Below, one piece after another: positions 13,910 to 21,375 of a stretch of DNA of 64,000 nt (positions are counted from its first letter, which is position 1; each line of letters starts with the position of its first letter). This DNA comes from Yimella lutea (GTDB taxonomy: Bacteria; Actinomycetota; Actinomycetes; Actinomycetales; Dermatophilaceae), in contig NZ_VFMO01000001.1 in the NCBI RefSeq assembly GCF_006715095.1, positions 2,604,001-2,668,000 on the forward strand, given 5' to 3'. Both the position numbers and the translations under genes were made by a program. A model generated the notes under the pieces. The model had not been told where the DNA came from, searched no databases, and was given only the letters and a program-made list of their open reading frames with translations.

Positions 13910-16429
13910 TCATGCTCCGCGCAGAACCGCCCCGTGCTTCGTGCTCGCCGCACTCACGGCGCCGTCGCGCATGCTGTTGACCTCTTCGGTCTTCAGGGTC
14001 CGGTCGGCCCGGAAGGTCATCCGGAAAGCCAAGGACTTCTTGCCCTCGCCGACCTGATCACCCTCGTAACTGTCGAACAACTGGATCTGCTCGAGGTCGT
14101 CGCATGCCGCGGAGCGCAGCGTTTGCAGGACCTCTCCGGCCCGCACGCAGGAGTCCACGGTGAGCGCGATGTCGCTCTGCACGATCGGGAAGTTGGACAG
14201 CCCGACCGCCTGCGGTGTCGAGGACGCCGCGATCAGTGCGTCCAGATCGAGTTCACCCGCGACCGGACGACCGGTCAGTCCAAAGGAGGTCACCACCTTC
14301 GGGTGCAACTCCCCCGCCGCGCCGATGACCGTGCCGTCCGCCAGAACGAGTTCTGCGCACCGTCCCGGGTGGAACGGGGCAACTGCTGCGGTGCGCACCT
14401 GGATCGGAACGGCAAGGGCATCACCGACGGCGAGGGCGGCCGCGATCGCGTCGGACCAGTCGGCCACCCGTCCCTGCCCCCACCAACCGCCGCGATCGGT
14501 TTCACCTGCCATGGCCCAGGCAAGGTGCCGCGGCTGGTCGGGCACGGCGTCCTCGATCGCGCGAACGGCATCCGGACCCGGGTAGGTGCCGACCGGGAAG
14601 GTCTGCGCCTGGCCCGCGGCGCCGGCGATCACCAGGCCGTGTTCGAACAACGCTACGTCTCGCTGTCCGCGAGAAACGTTGCGGCGCAGGGATTCGAGCA
14701 CATTCGGCAACACTGCCGTACGAATGAGCGGCTCCTCCTCCGACAGCGGATTGGCCACGCGGACGGTGACTCGACGCACGTCGTCGGCCGCGTACCCCAG
14801 CTGGTCAAACGACTTCTCAGCGACGAACGGAGCACTCCAGATCTCCCAGAATCCACGCGCCGCCAGAACGTTCGCAGCGATCCGTCGTGCCTGCTGGGCA
14901 CGGGTCAGCCCGCGACCGCCGGGCGCCGCCGGGACGACCGAGGGGATGGCGTCATAGCCCTCGATCCGGGCGACCTCTTCGGCGAGGTCGGGCCAGGTCG
15001 CGAGATCGGGGCGCCAGGTCGGCGGCGTGACGCGCAGGTGATCGCCGGATCGCTCGACGGCGCACCCGATCTGCTCCAGCACCGACACGACCTGCTCGGT
15101 CGTGTAGGGCACGCCGACAAGGCGGCCCGGCTGTGCCGCGTCCAGTTCGATGACCGGTCGCCGCAACGGTGAGTAAACGTCGGTGACGCCCTCATCGGCG
15201 GCACCACCGCCGAACTCGATGAGCAGGTCGACTGCCAATTGCGCTGCGGCGACAGCGACTTCGGGGTCGACACCACGTTCGAAACGCTTTGATGCCTCGG
15301 TGGCCAGCTTGTGTCGACGTGCCGAACGGGCGATCGAGGTCTGATCGAAGCGGGCCGCCTCGATGAGCACGTTGCGGGTGGACTCGCTGACCTCGGAGTC
15401 CTCGCCCCCCATGACGCCGGCAATGGCCAGGGCCCTCTCCCCCGCGTCCGTGATCAGCAGGTCCTCGGGGAAAAGATCGCGCTCGACGTCGTCGAGGGTC
15501 TTGAGCTTCTCGCCCGCGCGGGCACGACGCACGACGATCGGCCCGGTCAGGGTGTCGACGTCGAAGGCATGCAACGGCTGACCGAGCGCAAGCATCACGT
15601 AGTTGGTGATGTCGACCGCGAGCGAGATCGGCCGCATACCCGCCTCGGTCAGGCGGGTGGCCATCCACTCGGGCGTGGCTGCGGACGGGTCGATGCCGCG
15701 CACGACGCGGGCCACGTACCGGGTGCACCCGATGTTGCCGCCCACCGGGGCGTCGTCCTGGACCTGCACCCCGAATCCGGAGTCGTTCGCGGCGGGCGCC
15801 TTGTCGACCAGCGCAGGCGCGGGGTCGGTGTAGGCGGCACCGGTCGAGTGCGAGTACTCACGCGCCACACCGCGGATGCAGAAGCAGTAGCCACGGTCGG
15901 GGGTGACGTTGATCTCGACGGTCTCCCGGTCGAGGCCGAGCAGCGGCAACGCGTCCTGGCCGGCTGTGAAATCCACGCCCGGGACACGCTCGGTCAGACG
16001 GATGATACCGCCGGATCCGTCGTCCGGAAGGCCGAGTTCGTCTGCAGCACAGATCATTCCGGCGGACACGTGACCGTAGGTCTTACGCGCCGAGATGGCG
16101 AACCCGCCCGGCAGCACCGCTCCTGGCAGCACGCAGACGACCCAGTCACCGGCGTCGAAGTTGTGCGCGCCGCAGACGATCCCCTGGGGCTCACCCGAAC
16201 CGTTCGCGTCACCGACGTCGACCTGGCACCAGTTGATCGTCTTGCCGTTCTTCTGCTGCTCCGGCTCCTTGGAGATAACCCGGCCGACCACAAGCGGTCC
16301 GGTGATGTCACCGCCGTGGATGCCTTCCTCCTCCAGGCCGACCTTCACCAGGGCGGCCGCGACGTCGACACCGCGTGCATCGGCCGGGACTGCGACGTAC
16401 TCGCGCAGCCAATCGATCGGCACCCGCAT
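13910..16429 (-). CDS. pheT: Phenylalanyl-tRNA synthetase beta subunit
   Basis: Large subunit of the alpha2-beta2 enzyme that charges tRNA-Phe. The 839-residue protein begins MRVPIDWLREYV and contains, in order, the N-terminal tRNA-binding OB domain (about 40-160), the B3/B4 editing domain, the B5 domain (about 410-480), a catalytic-like domain, and the C-terminal ferredoxin-fold anticodon-binding domain (about 745-839). Its ATG overlaps the pheS TGA by one base. The larger open frame running upstream to 17101 crosses pheS out of frame and is spurious. Confidence 0.97.
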   Translation of the reverse strand: MRVPIDWLREYVAVPADARGVDVAAALVKVGLEEEGIHGGDITGPLVVGRVISKEPEQQKNGKTINWCQVDVGDANGSGEPQGIVCGAHNFDAGDWVVCVLPGAVLPGGFAISARKTYGHVSAGMICAADELGLPDDGSGGIIRLTERVPGVDFTAGQDALPLLGLDRETVEINVTPDRGYCFCIRGVAREYSHSTGAAYTDPAPALVDKAPAANDSGFGVQVQDDAPVGGNIGCTRYVARVVRGIDPSAATPEWMATRLTEAGMRPISLAVDITNYVMLALGQPLHAFDVDTLTGPIVVRRARAGEKLKTLDDVERDLFPEDLLITDAGERALAIAGVMGGEDSEVSESTRNVLIEAARFDQTSIARSARRHKLATEASKRFERGVDPEVAVAAAQLAVDLLIEFGGGAADEGVTDVYSPLRRPVIELDAAQPGRLVGVPYTTEQVVSVLEQIGCAVERSGDHLRVTPPTWRPDLATWPDLAEEVARIEGYDAIPSVVPAAPGGRGLTRAQQARRIAANVLAARGFWEIWSAPFVAEKSFDQLGYAADDVRRVTVRVANPLSEEEPLIRTAVLPNVLESLRRNVSRGQRDVALFEHGLVIAGAAGQAQTFPVGTYPGPDAVRAIEDAVPDQPRHLAWAMAGETDRGGWWGQGRVADWSDAIAAALAVGDALAVPIQVRTAAVAPFHPGRCAELVLADGTVIGAAGELHPKVVTSFGLTGRPVAGELDLDALIAASSTPQAVGLSNFPIVQSDIALTVDSCVRAGEVLQTLRSAACDDLEQIQLFDSYEGDQVGEGKKSLAFRMTFRADRTLKTEEVNSMRDGAVSAASTKHGAVLRGA

Positions 16430-17523
16430 CAGATCTCCATTCCGAACTGGTTGTTGAAGCGAACGTCGCCCTCGATCATTTCGCGCATGTCGGCAGCGCC
16501 GGTGCGGAACATCAGCGCCCGATCGACGCCCATGCCGAAGGCGAATCCGGAGTACTTCTCGGGGTCGATGTTGCAGGCGCGCAACACGTTCTGGTTGACC
16601 ATGCCGCAGCCGCCCCACTCGATCCAGCCGGTACCGGAACAGGCGCGGCAGTCGGGATCCTCGCCTCGGCAGACGAAGCAGCGCAGGTCCATCTCGGCCG
16701 ACGGCTCGGTGAACGGGAAGTACGACGGACGCAGCCGCGTCACGATGCCCTCGCCGAACAGTTCGGTGGCCATCCGGTCGAGCGTGCCCTTCAGGTGGGC
16801 CATCGTCAGGCCTTCGTCGACGGCCAGTCCCTCGATCTGATGGAAGGCCGGCATGTGCGTCGCATCGAGCTCGTCGGTGCGGAAGACCCTTCCGAGACAA
16901 CCGATATAGAGCGGGGCTCCACGTTCGAGCATGGCGCGCGCCTGCACCGGCGAGGTGTGCGTGCGAAGCACGAGGCCGGCGTCCGCCGGCTCGATGTAGA
17001 AGGTGTCCTGCATCTGCCGGGCCGGGTGATCGGCGTCGAAGTTGAGGGCGTCGAAGACGAACCACTCGGCCTCGACCTCGGGACCTTCGGCGATCTCCCA
17101 ACCCATGCCGACGAGGATGTCGGCGATCCGCTCGCCCATGAGCTCGGTGGGGTGACGACGGCCCAGCGGGTTGCGCCCGGAGATCATCGTGACGTCGACG
17201 GCCTCCTCCACCAGGATGCGTTCGTCGCGCTCGGCCTCCAGTTCGCTCTGGCGCTCCTTCAGCGCTGCGCCGACCTGACCACGCGCCTGCCCGACCCGCT
17301 TGCCGGCCTCGGCCTTCGCAGTCGGCGGCAACGCCCCGATCTCCCGGTTGGCGAGTGCCAACGGCGACTTGTCGCCCTGGTGGGCGGTGCGGACGGTCTT
17401 GAGTTCGTCGAGGTTCGACGCAGCGGTGATCGCGGCGAGCGCGCCCTGAACGGCTTGCTCGATGGCAGCGGGGTCGAGTGCGGCGACCTCCACCGGGTCG
17501 TACTGGGTGTTGGGGCCTGACAT
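16429..17523 (-). CDS. pheS: Phenylalanyl-tRNA synthetase alpha subunit
   Basis: Catalytic subunit for tRNA-Phe charging. The 364-residue protein has an N-terminal coiled-coil arm (about 1-100), the class II motif 2 region FRTDELDATHMPAFHQ (214-229) and motif 3 (GFAFGMGVDRALM near 325-337). Between them Cys282, 285, 291 and 294 form a four-Cys knuckle absent from E. coli PheS but usual in many actinobacteria, probably a zinc site. pheT follows with a one-base overlap. Confidence 0.97.
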   Translation of the reverse strand: MSGPNTQYDPVEVAALDPAAIEQAVQGALAAITAASNLDELKTVRTAHQGDKSPLALANREIGALPPTAKAEAGKRVGQARGQVGAALKERQSELEAERDERILVEEAVDVTMISGRNPLGRRHPTELMGERIADILVGMGWEIAEGPEVEAEWFVFDALNFDADHPARQMQDTFYIEPADAGLVLRTHTSPVQARAMLERGAPLYIGCLGRVFRTDELDATHMPAFHQIEGLAVDEGLTMAHLKGTLDRMATELFGEGIVTRLRPSYFPFTEPSAEMDLRCFVCRGEDPDCRACSGTGWIEWGGCGMVNQNVLRACNIDPEKYSGFAFGMGVDRALMFRTGAADMREMIEGDVRFNNQFGMEI

Positions 17524-17583
17524 CGCTCTCGTCTCTACGTTTTCGTCGGATCCGGGCGTGGATGCGTCCGGTTCACCGCGCCG

Positions 17584-17612
17584 AGTCTATCGACGCAGTG
17601 TCGAGCGGTTCA
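17584..17612 (-). promoter_or_regulatory. Probable pheST promoter
   Basis: The minus strand has -10 TAGACT (17584-17589) and, 17 bp upstream, TGAACC (17607-17612) as a weak -35. Transcription would begin near 17577, giving a leader of roughly 54 nt before pheS. No T-box or Phe-rich leader peptide is visible in that leader. Confidence 0.45.
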
Positions 17613-18407
17613 TCGGGATTTCGGGTGGGCTGCGGCTGCGCTGGCGTACATGCAGACAGTGGCGGCCATCGCGAGATTCAGCGACTCTGCATGGCCGTAG
17701 ATCGGTACCCGGACGACCTCGTCGCACGCGTCGCGGACCTCCGGTTCGAGGCCCCACGCCTCGTTCCCCATGACCCAGGCGTGCGGGGTGGCCAGGTCAG
17801 TGTCAGGCAAGAGCTGCGTGCCGATGCCATCGGTGGCGAGCAGCCGCAGGCCGGCGGACCGACACGCGGCGAAGATCTCCTCGACCGAGCCACCGAGGCT
17901 GACCGGCAGGTGCCACAGGGACCCGACGGTCGAGCGGACGACCTTCGGGTTGTAGATGTCAACACTGGCGTCGCTGACCAGGACACATCGCGCACCGGCG
18001 GCGTCCGCGCCACGGATCACCGTGCCGGCGTTGCCGGGATCGCGGACGTTGGTGAGCACCACGACGTAGCCGTCGCCGGCCAGTGCATCCTGCAGCGGGA
18101 CGTCGACCGGTCGTGCGACGGCGGCGATGCCCTGCGGGTGCTGGGCCTCGCACATCGCCGTCATCACAGCGTCCGTCACCTCACGCACCGGCACGCCCCG
18201 GCCGGCGGCCAGTTCGACCAGCTCTGCGTCGGCGTCCGCCACGGCATAGACCGTCTGTGCGGTCTCCGGGCGGAAGCGCAACAGTTCTCGGACGGCTTGC
18301 GGCCCTTCGGCCAGGAAAAGCCCCGCCCGCTGACGCGACGAACGCCGGTGCAGCGCACGGACCTTCTTGACCCGATCTGACTGCGGGTTCGAAAGGACGG
18401 GCTCCAC
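17610..18407 (-). CDS. TrmH-family (SpoU) RNA 2'-O-methyltransferase
   Basis: SAM-dependent methyltransferase of the SPOUT class acting on a tRNA or rRNA ribose. The 265-residue protein has an N-terminal substrate-binding domain (about 1-105) and a C-terminal knotted domain with motif 1 VLTNVRDPGNAGTVIRGADA (116-135), motif 2 WVMGNEAWGLEPEV and motif 3 IPIYGHAESLNLAMA-type (VPIYGHAESLNLAMAA) near the end. It lies 26 nt after rplT, the usual place for this gene in actinobacteria. The modified nucleotide cannot be read from sequence. Confidence 0.93.
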   Translation of the reverse strand: MEPVLSNPQSDRVKKVRALHRRSSRQRAGLFLAEGPQAVRELLRFRPETAQTVYAVADADAELVELAAGRGVPVREVTDAVMTAMCEAQHPQGIAAVARPVDVPLQDALAGDGYVVVLTNVRDPGNAGTVIRGADAAGARCVLVSDASVDIYNPKVVRSTVGSLWHLPVSLGGSVEEIFAACRSAGLRLLATDGIGTQLLPDTDLATPHAWVMGNEAWGLEPEVRDACDEVVRVPIYGHAESLNLAMAATVCMYASAAAAHPKSR

Positions 18408-18433
18408 CGGCGTTCGTCGGTTGCTGTGCTGCG

Positions 18434-18826
18434 TCAGGCGACGTCTGCCTTCGAGTCGGTGTTCGACTCGGTGCTGACGTTGGCCTTGGCGATCTCGACC
18501 AGCGCGGCGAAGGCGGCGGCGTCGTTGACGGCCAACTCGGCCAGCATGCGACGGTCGACCTCGATCTCGGCGTTCTTCAGACCCTGGATGAACCGGTTGT
18601 AGGTCATGCCGTTGGCGCGCGCGCCGGCATTGATGCGCTGGATCCAGAGGCGACGGAAGTCGCCCTTCCTGGCGCGACGGTCCCGGTAGCTGTAACCCAT
18701 GCTGTGGGTGACCTGCTCCTTCGCCTTGCGGTAAAGGCGCGAGCGCTGGCCGCGGTAACCGCTGGCCTGCTCGAGGACGGTACGGCGCTTCTTCTGGGCG
18801 TTGACTGCCCGCTTCACGCGTGCCAC
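18434..18826 (-). CDS. rplT: 50S ribosomal protein L20
   Basis: Early-assembly protein of the large subunit that binds 23S rRNA. The 130-residue sequence is L20 throughout ([15 protein letters not shown] at the start, then [16 protein letters not shown]). It starts at GTG with AAGGAG 8 nt upstream. About 12 C-terminal residues beyond the core are acidic and Ser/Thr-rich. Third gene of infC-rpmI-rplT. Confidence 0.99.
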   Translation of the reverse strand: MARVKRAVNAQKKRRTVLEQASGYRGQRSRLYRKAKEQVTHSMGYSYRDRRARKGDFRRLWIQRINAGARANGMTYNRFIQGLKNAEIEVDRRMLAELAVNDAAAFAALVEIAKANVSTESNTDSKADVA

Positions 18827-18899
18827 GTGAATCTCCTTCGTTCTGGGGCGGTCCCGAGATGTTGGTCGATCTCAGAACCAGTGCTGCAAAGTGGGCTGA

Positions 18900-19094
18900 T
18901 TACTTACCGAGAAGCTTCTTGATCTTCTTCTCGTCGGACTTGGCGACGACGACGTCCGGAACGAGGCGACGGGTGGCCGTCTTGCTGCGCTCCTGGAACT
19001 TGTGCACGTGGCGGGCGCGCTGGCGCATCACCTTGCCGGAGCCCGTCACGCGGAAGCGCTTCTTGGCACCACTGTGGGTCTTCATCTTCGGCAT
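18900..19094 (-). CDS. rpmI: 50S ribosomal protein L35
   Basis: Small basic large-subunit protein of 64 residues, starting MPKMKTHSGAKKRF and ending KKIKKLLGK. The ATG at 19092-19094 has AAGGAG 8 nt upstream and matches the family start; the longer frame to 19253 is not used. It lies between infC and rplT, 73 nt from the latter. Confidence 0.99.
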   Translation of the reverse strand: MPKMKTHSGAKKRFRVTGSGKVMRQRARHVHKFQERSKTATRRLVPDVVVAKSDEKKIKKLLGK

Positions 19095-19182
19095 GAGCCG
19101 ATCTCCTTCATATCGCTGTCCCGGCGCGTGGGCACCGGTCGTCTGGCATCGAGGCCCGCAGGACTCGAAGTTTTCGGTCGTG

Positions 19183-19827
19183 TTACTGAGCAGCCGTTTC
19201 GGTCTCAGGCGTGGCCTCGGCGGCGGCAGCACCCGAGTCGGACGACGGCGCACCGGCGGCTTTCTCCTCGGCAGCCTGCTCGCGACGGCGACGACCCTCG
19301 GCGCGGGCCTCGGCCTTCTTGCGGGTCGGGCCGAGCACCATGATCATGTTGCGGCCGTCCTGCTTGGGCGAGCTCTCGACGAAGCCGAGTTCACCGATGT
19401 CCTCTGCGACGCGTTGCAGCAGGCGGAAGCCCAGCTCGGGACGCGACTGCTCACGCCCGCGCAACCAGATCGTCACCTTCACCTTGTCGCCGGCCTTGAG
19501 GAAGCGCTCGATGTGACCGAGCTTGGTGGAGTAGTCGTGCGGGTCGATCTTCGGACGGAGCTTGATCTCCTTGATGACCGTGTTGACCTGGTTCTTGCGG
19601 GCCTCACGCGCCTTCAGGGCAGCTTCGTACTTGAACTTGCCGTAATCCATGAGCTTGGCCACGGGAGGCTTCGCTTCCGCGGCCACCTCGACGAGATCGA
19701 GGTCTGCTTCGGCAGCCAGTCGCAATGCGTCCTCGACTCGGACGATTCCGACCTGCTCACCGTTGGGGCCGACCAGCCGCACTTCCGGAACCCGGATGCG
19801 GTCATTGATTCGTGGCTCGACGCTGAT
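19183..19827 (-). CDS. infC: Translation initiation factor IF-3 (AUC start)
   Basis: Binds the 30S subunit, keeps subunits apart and proofreads start codons. From an ATC at 19825-19827 the product is 214 residues beginning (M)[20 protein letters not shown], the canonical IF-3 N-terminus. No ATG, GTG or TTG in frame lies between the upstream stop and residue 16; AAGGAG sits 5 nt before the ATC. The GTG at 19780-19782 would remove the conserved start. A rare start codon on infC is the classic basis for IF-3 autoregulation in E. coli (AUU there). The last 35 residues are an Ala/Glu-rich tail. Confidence 0.92.
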   Translation of the reverse strand: MSVEPRINDRIRVPEVRLVGPNGEQVGIVRVEDALRLAAEADLDLVEVAAEAKPPVAKLMDYGKFKYEAALKAREARKNQVNTVIKEIKLRPKIDPHDYSTKLGHIERFLKAGDKVKVTIWLRGREQSRPELGFRLLQRVAEDIGELGFVESSPKQDGRNMIMVLGPTRKKAEARAEGRRRREQAAEEKAAGAPSSDSGAAAAEATPETETAAQ

Positions 19828-19829
19828 GT

Positions 19830-20039
19830 CTACTCCTTGTGTCTACGTTCAATGCTCCGTGCGGAGACAAAGAAAGGCTCCTCGTCACCGAAGTGCACGA
19901 GGAGCCAACGCCAGACAACGGAGCGATACTCACGGCGAAATGCCGCGGGTGGGACGATCGAAACCGTCCACTCCGGTACCGGGACCCGGCGACATGCCTG
20001 TCGACTCGGGTGGAAGCGTCGCTTCTCTTGCACACTCAT
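19830..20039 (-). CDS. Possible 69-codon upstream ORF in the infC leader
   Basis: An ATG-started frame ([14 protein letters not shown]...) ends with TAG two bases before the infC AUC codon; the infC ribosome site lies within its last codons. It spans the attenuator hairpin at 19876-19906, so ribosomes on it could keep that hairpin open and could also deliver ribosomes to the weak infC start. No good ribosome site precedes its ATG, and the peptide resembles nothing I know. It may be chance in a GC-rich leader. Confidence 0.3.
   Translation of the reverse strand: MSVQEKRRFHPSRQACRRVPVPEWTVSIVPPAAFRREYRSVVWRWLLVHFGDEEPFFVSARSIERRHKE
19866..19906 (-). terminator. Attenuator-like hairpin in the infC leader
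   Basis: On the minus strand a perfect 10-bp stem (arms 19897-19906 and 19876-19885, 11-nt loop) is followed at once by the U-rich run TTTCTTTGTC (19866-19875). This has the form of an intrinsic terminator, rare in this GC-rich window, yet it lies 48 nt upstream of infC inside its leader. A regulated attenuator for infC-rpmI-rplT is the best reading; a terminator for a leader transcript is the simple alternative. Confidence 0.6.
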
Positions 20040-20066
20040 ACGGCAAACGCATGAGTCGGTGCTACA

Positions 20067-20095
20067 AGGCTACCAGTGAAGCCCGCGGCGCCGAA
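20067..20095 (-). promoter_or_regulatory. Candidate infC operon promoter
   Basis: The minus strand shows -10 TAGCCT (20067-20072), the same hexamer as the leaderless panB and fem-type promoters here, with a weak -35-like TTCGGC (20090-20095) 17 bp away. A start near 20060 would give a leader of about 230 nt containing the upstream frame and the attenuator hairpin. Confidence 0.4.
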
Positions 20096-20119
20096 ATCGT
20101 CGCTCGTTCGATCGGGCGG

Positions 20120-21310
20120 TCAGGCGGCCAAAGCCACTTGGCTGCGACGACGGCGGACCACGAGCACGGACGCCGCGCCCACGCAGGCGATGAGCAGACC
20201 GGCCAGGCACACCAGCACGATCGCGCTCTGGTGCCCCCGGGAGTCGATGACCAGACCGGCGAGCGGTGCCGCCATCGCCGATCCGGCGGTCATGCATGAT
20301 CCGTGCCAACCCATCGCCTCGCCGCGGGCCACGGCGGGCACGACCCGGCTGACTGCTTCGACGGACGCGGTGATCGTCGGCGCGCACAGCAGCCCGGCCA
20401 GCAACGCGAGAGCAGCGACGGTCACCGCGGAGTCTGCGAGCGCCATGGGCAGGGTGACCAGCGCCAGACCGCTGAGCAGCAGGTACGGCGAGAGGCCGCG
20501 GGACAGTGCGCCGTAGACGAGACCGCCGACGATCGAACCTATCCCCCACCCGGCGAACACGAGTCCGAGCGATCCGGACTGCCCCCACTCGCGCAGGCCG
20601 GCGACGACGGAGACCTCACTGCCGACCAGGACGAGCGTCGAGGCGGCGGCGGCCAGGCACAGGCCGATGAATGCCGGCCGGAACCATGCCGATCGCGGGA
20701 CGTCGATGACCTCGCCGGCCCCGGCGGTCTCCTCGCGCAGGCGCGGGTCGAGGATCCACAACACGATTCCGCCGAGGACGCCGAGCATCTGCAGGACGAA
20801 GAGGGTCGGTGCGGTGCCCCACTGGCTCCCCGCCCACACGGCGACGGCCGGCCCGGACATGTAGGCAAGTTCGACGCCCACGCCGTCCACCGACAACGCG
20901 GTGCGCCGTTCGTGCATCGGCACGGCAGCGATGACGCTCTGGCGCGCGATGGAGAAGATCGGGACGACGAAGAGACCGGCGACACCGGCAAGGATCAGCA
21001 GCGGCCAGTAGCCGACGAAAGGGGCTACGGCCCAACAGGATCCGTTGATCAGGATCGACGGGAGGACGACCTTGCGCAGACCGTGACGGTCGAGCAGGCG
21101 TCCACGCCAGGGGCCGCTGACGGCGATGGCCAAGGTGACCACGGCCGACACCAGGCCGGCTTCCCCCCAGGAACGACCCAGTTGCTCGACGACGTGCAGC
21201 ATGAGCAACACCCCGGTGCCGAAGATCGGGATCCGCAGCAGGATTCCGAGCAGCAGCACACGACGTGCCGCCTGGTTGGCGAGCACGCTGCGGTAAGGGG
21301 TGATGGACAT
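20120..21310 (-). CDS. MFS transporter (12-TM, probable exporter)
   Basis: Major facilitator of 396 residues with about 12 hydrophobic spans. A loop between TM2 and TM3 carries GRLLDRHGLRKV, a form of the MFS GxLaDrxGrkr motif. The ATG at 21308-21310 is chosen, with GGAAG about 10 nt upstream; a start 12 codons earlier is possible. It lies 65 nt after the kinase gene on the same strand. Two helical halves and a long middle loop with an acidic stretch (about 195-210) are visible. Substrate unknown; drug or metabolite export is only a family-level guess. Confidence 0.82.
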   Translation of the reverse strand: MSITPYRSVLANQAARRVLLLGILLRIPIFGTGVLLMLHVVEQLGRSWGEAGLVSAVVTLAIAVSGPWRGRLLDRHGLRKVVLPSILINGSCWAVAPFVGYWPLLILAGVAGLFVVPIFSIARQSVIAAVPMHERRTALSVDGVGVELAYMSGPAVAVWAGSQWGTAPTLFVLQMLGVLGGIVLWILDPRLREETAGAGEVIDVPRSAWFRPAFIGLCLAAAASTLVLVGSEVSVVAGLREWGQSGSLGLVFAGWGIGSIVGGLVYGALSRGLSPYLLLSGLALVTLPMALADSAVTVAALALLAGLLCAPTITASVEAVSRVVPAVARGEAMGWHGSCMTAGSAMAAPLAGLVIDSRGHQSAIVLVCLAGLLIACVGAASVLVVRRRRSQVALAA

Positions 21311-21332
21311 CCGGCCATTCTTCCAATTCGAA

Positions 21333-21344
21333 GTGTTCGAACAC
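21333..21344. promoter_or_regulatory. 12-bp perfect palindrome between kinase and MFS gene
   Basis: GTGTTCGAACAC is a perfect palindrome 23 nt before the chosen MFS start. It could be the operator of a dimeric regulator. It shares the TTCGAA core but not the spacing of actinobacterial LexA boxes (TCGAAC-N4-GTTCGA), so it is not called an SOS box. Confidence 0.3.
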
Positions 21345-21375
21345 AAACGGTTTTCCGGTGAGTTCGATCACCGCC

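Noticed and set aside
13910..17101. Apparent 1063-residue fusion upstream of pheT
   Set aside because: The extension lies out of frame inside pheS; pheT starts at the ATG overlapping the pheS stop.
21333..21344. LexA (SOS) box
   Set aside because: The palindrome has TTCGAA contiguous, not the TCGAAC-N4-GTTCGA spacing of actinobacterial LexA sites.
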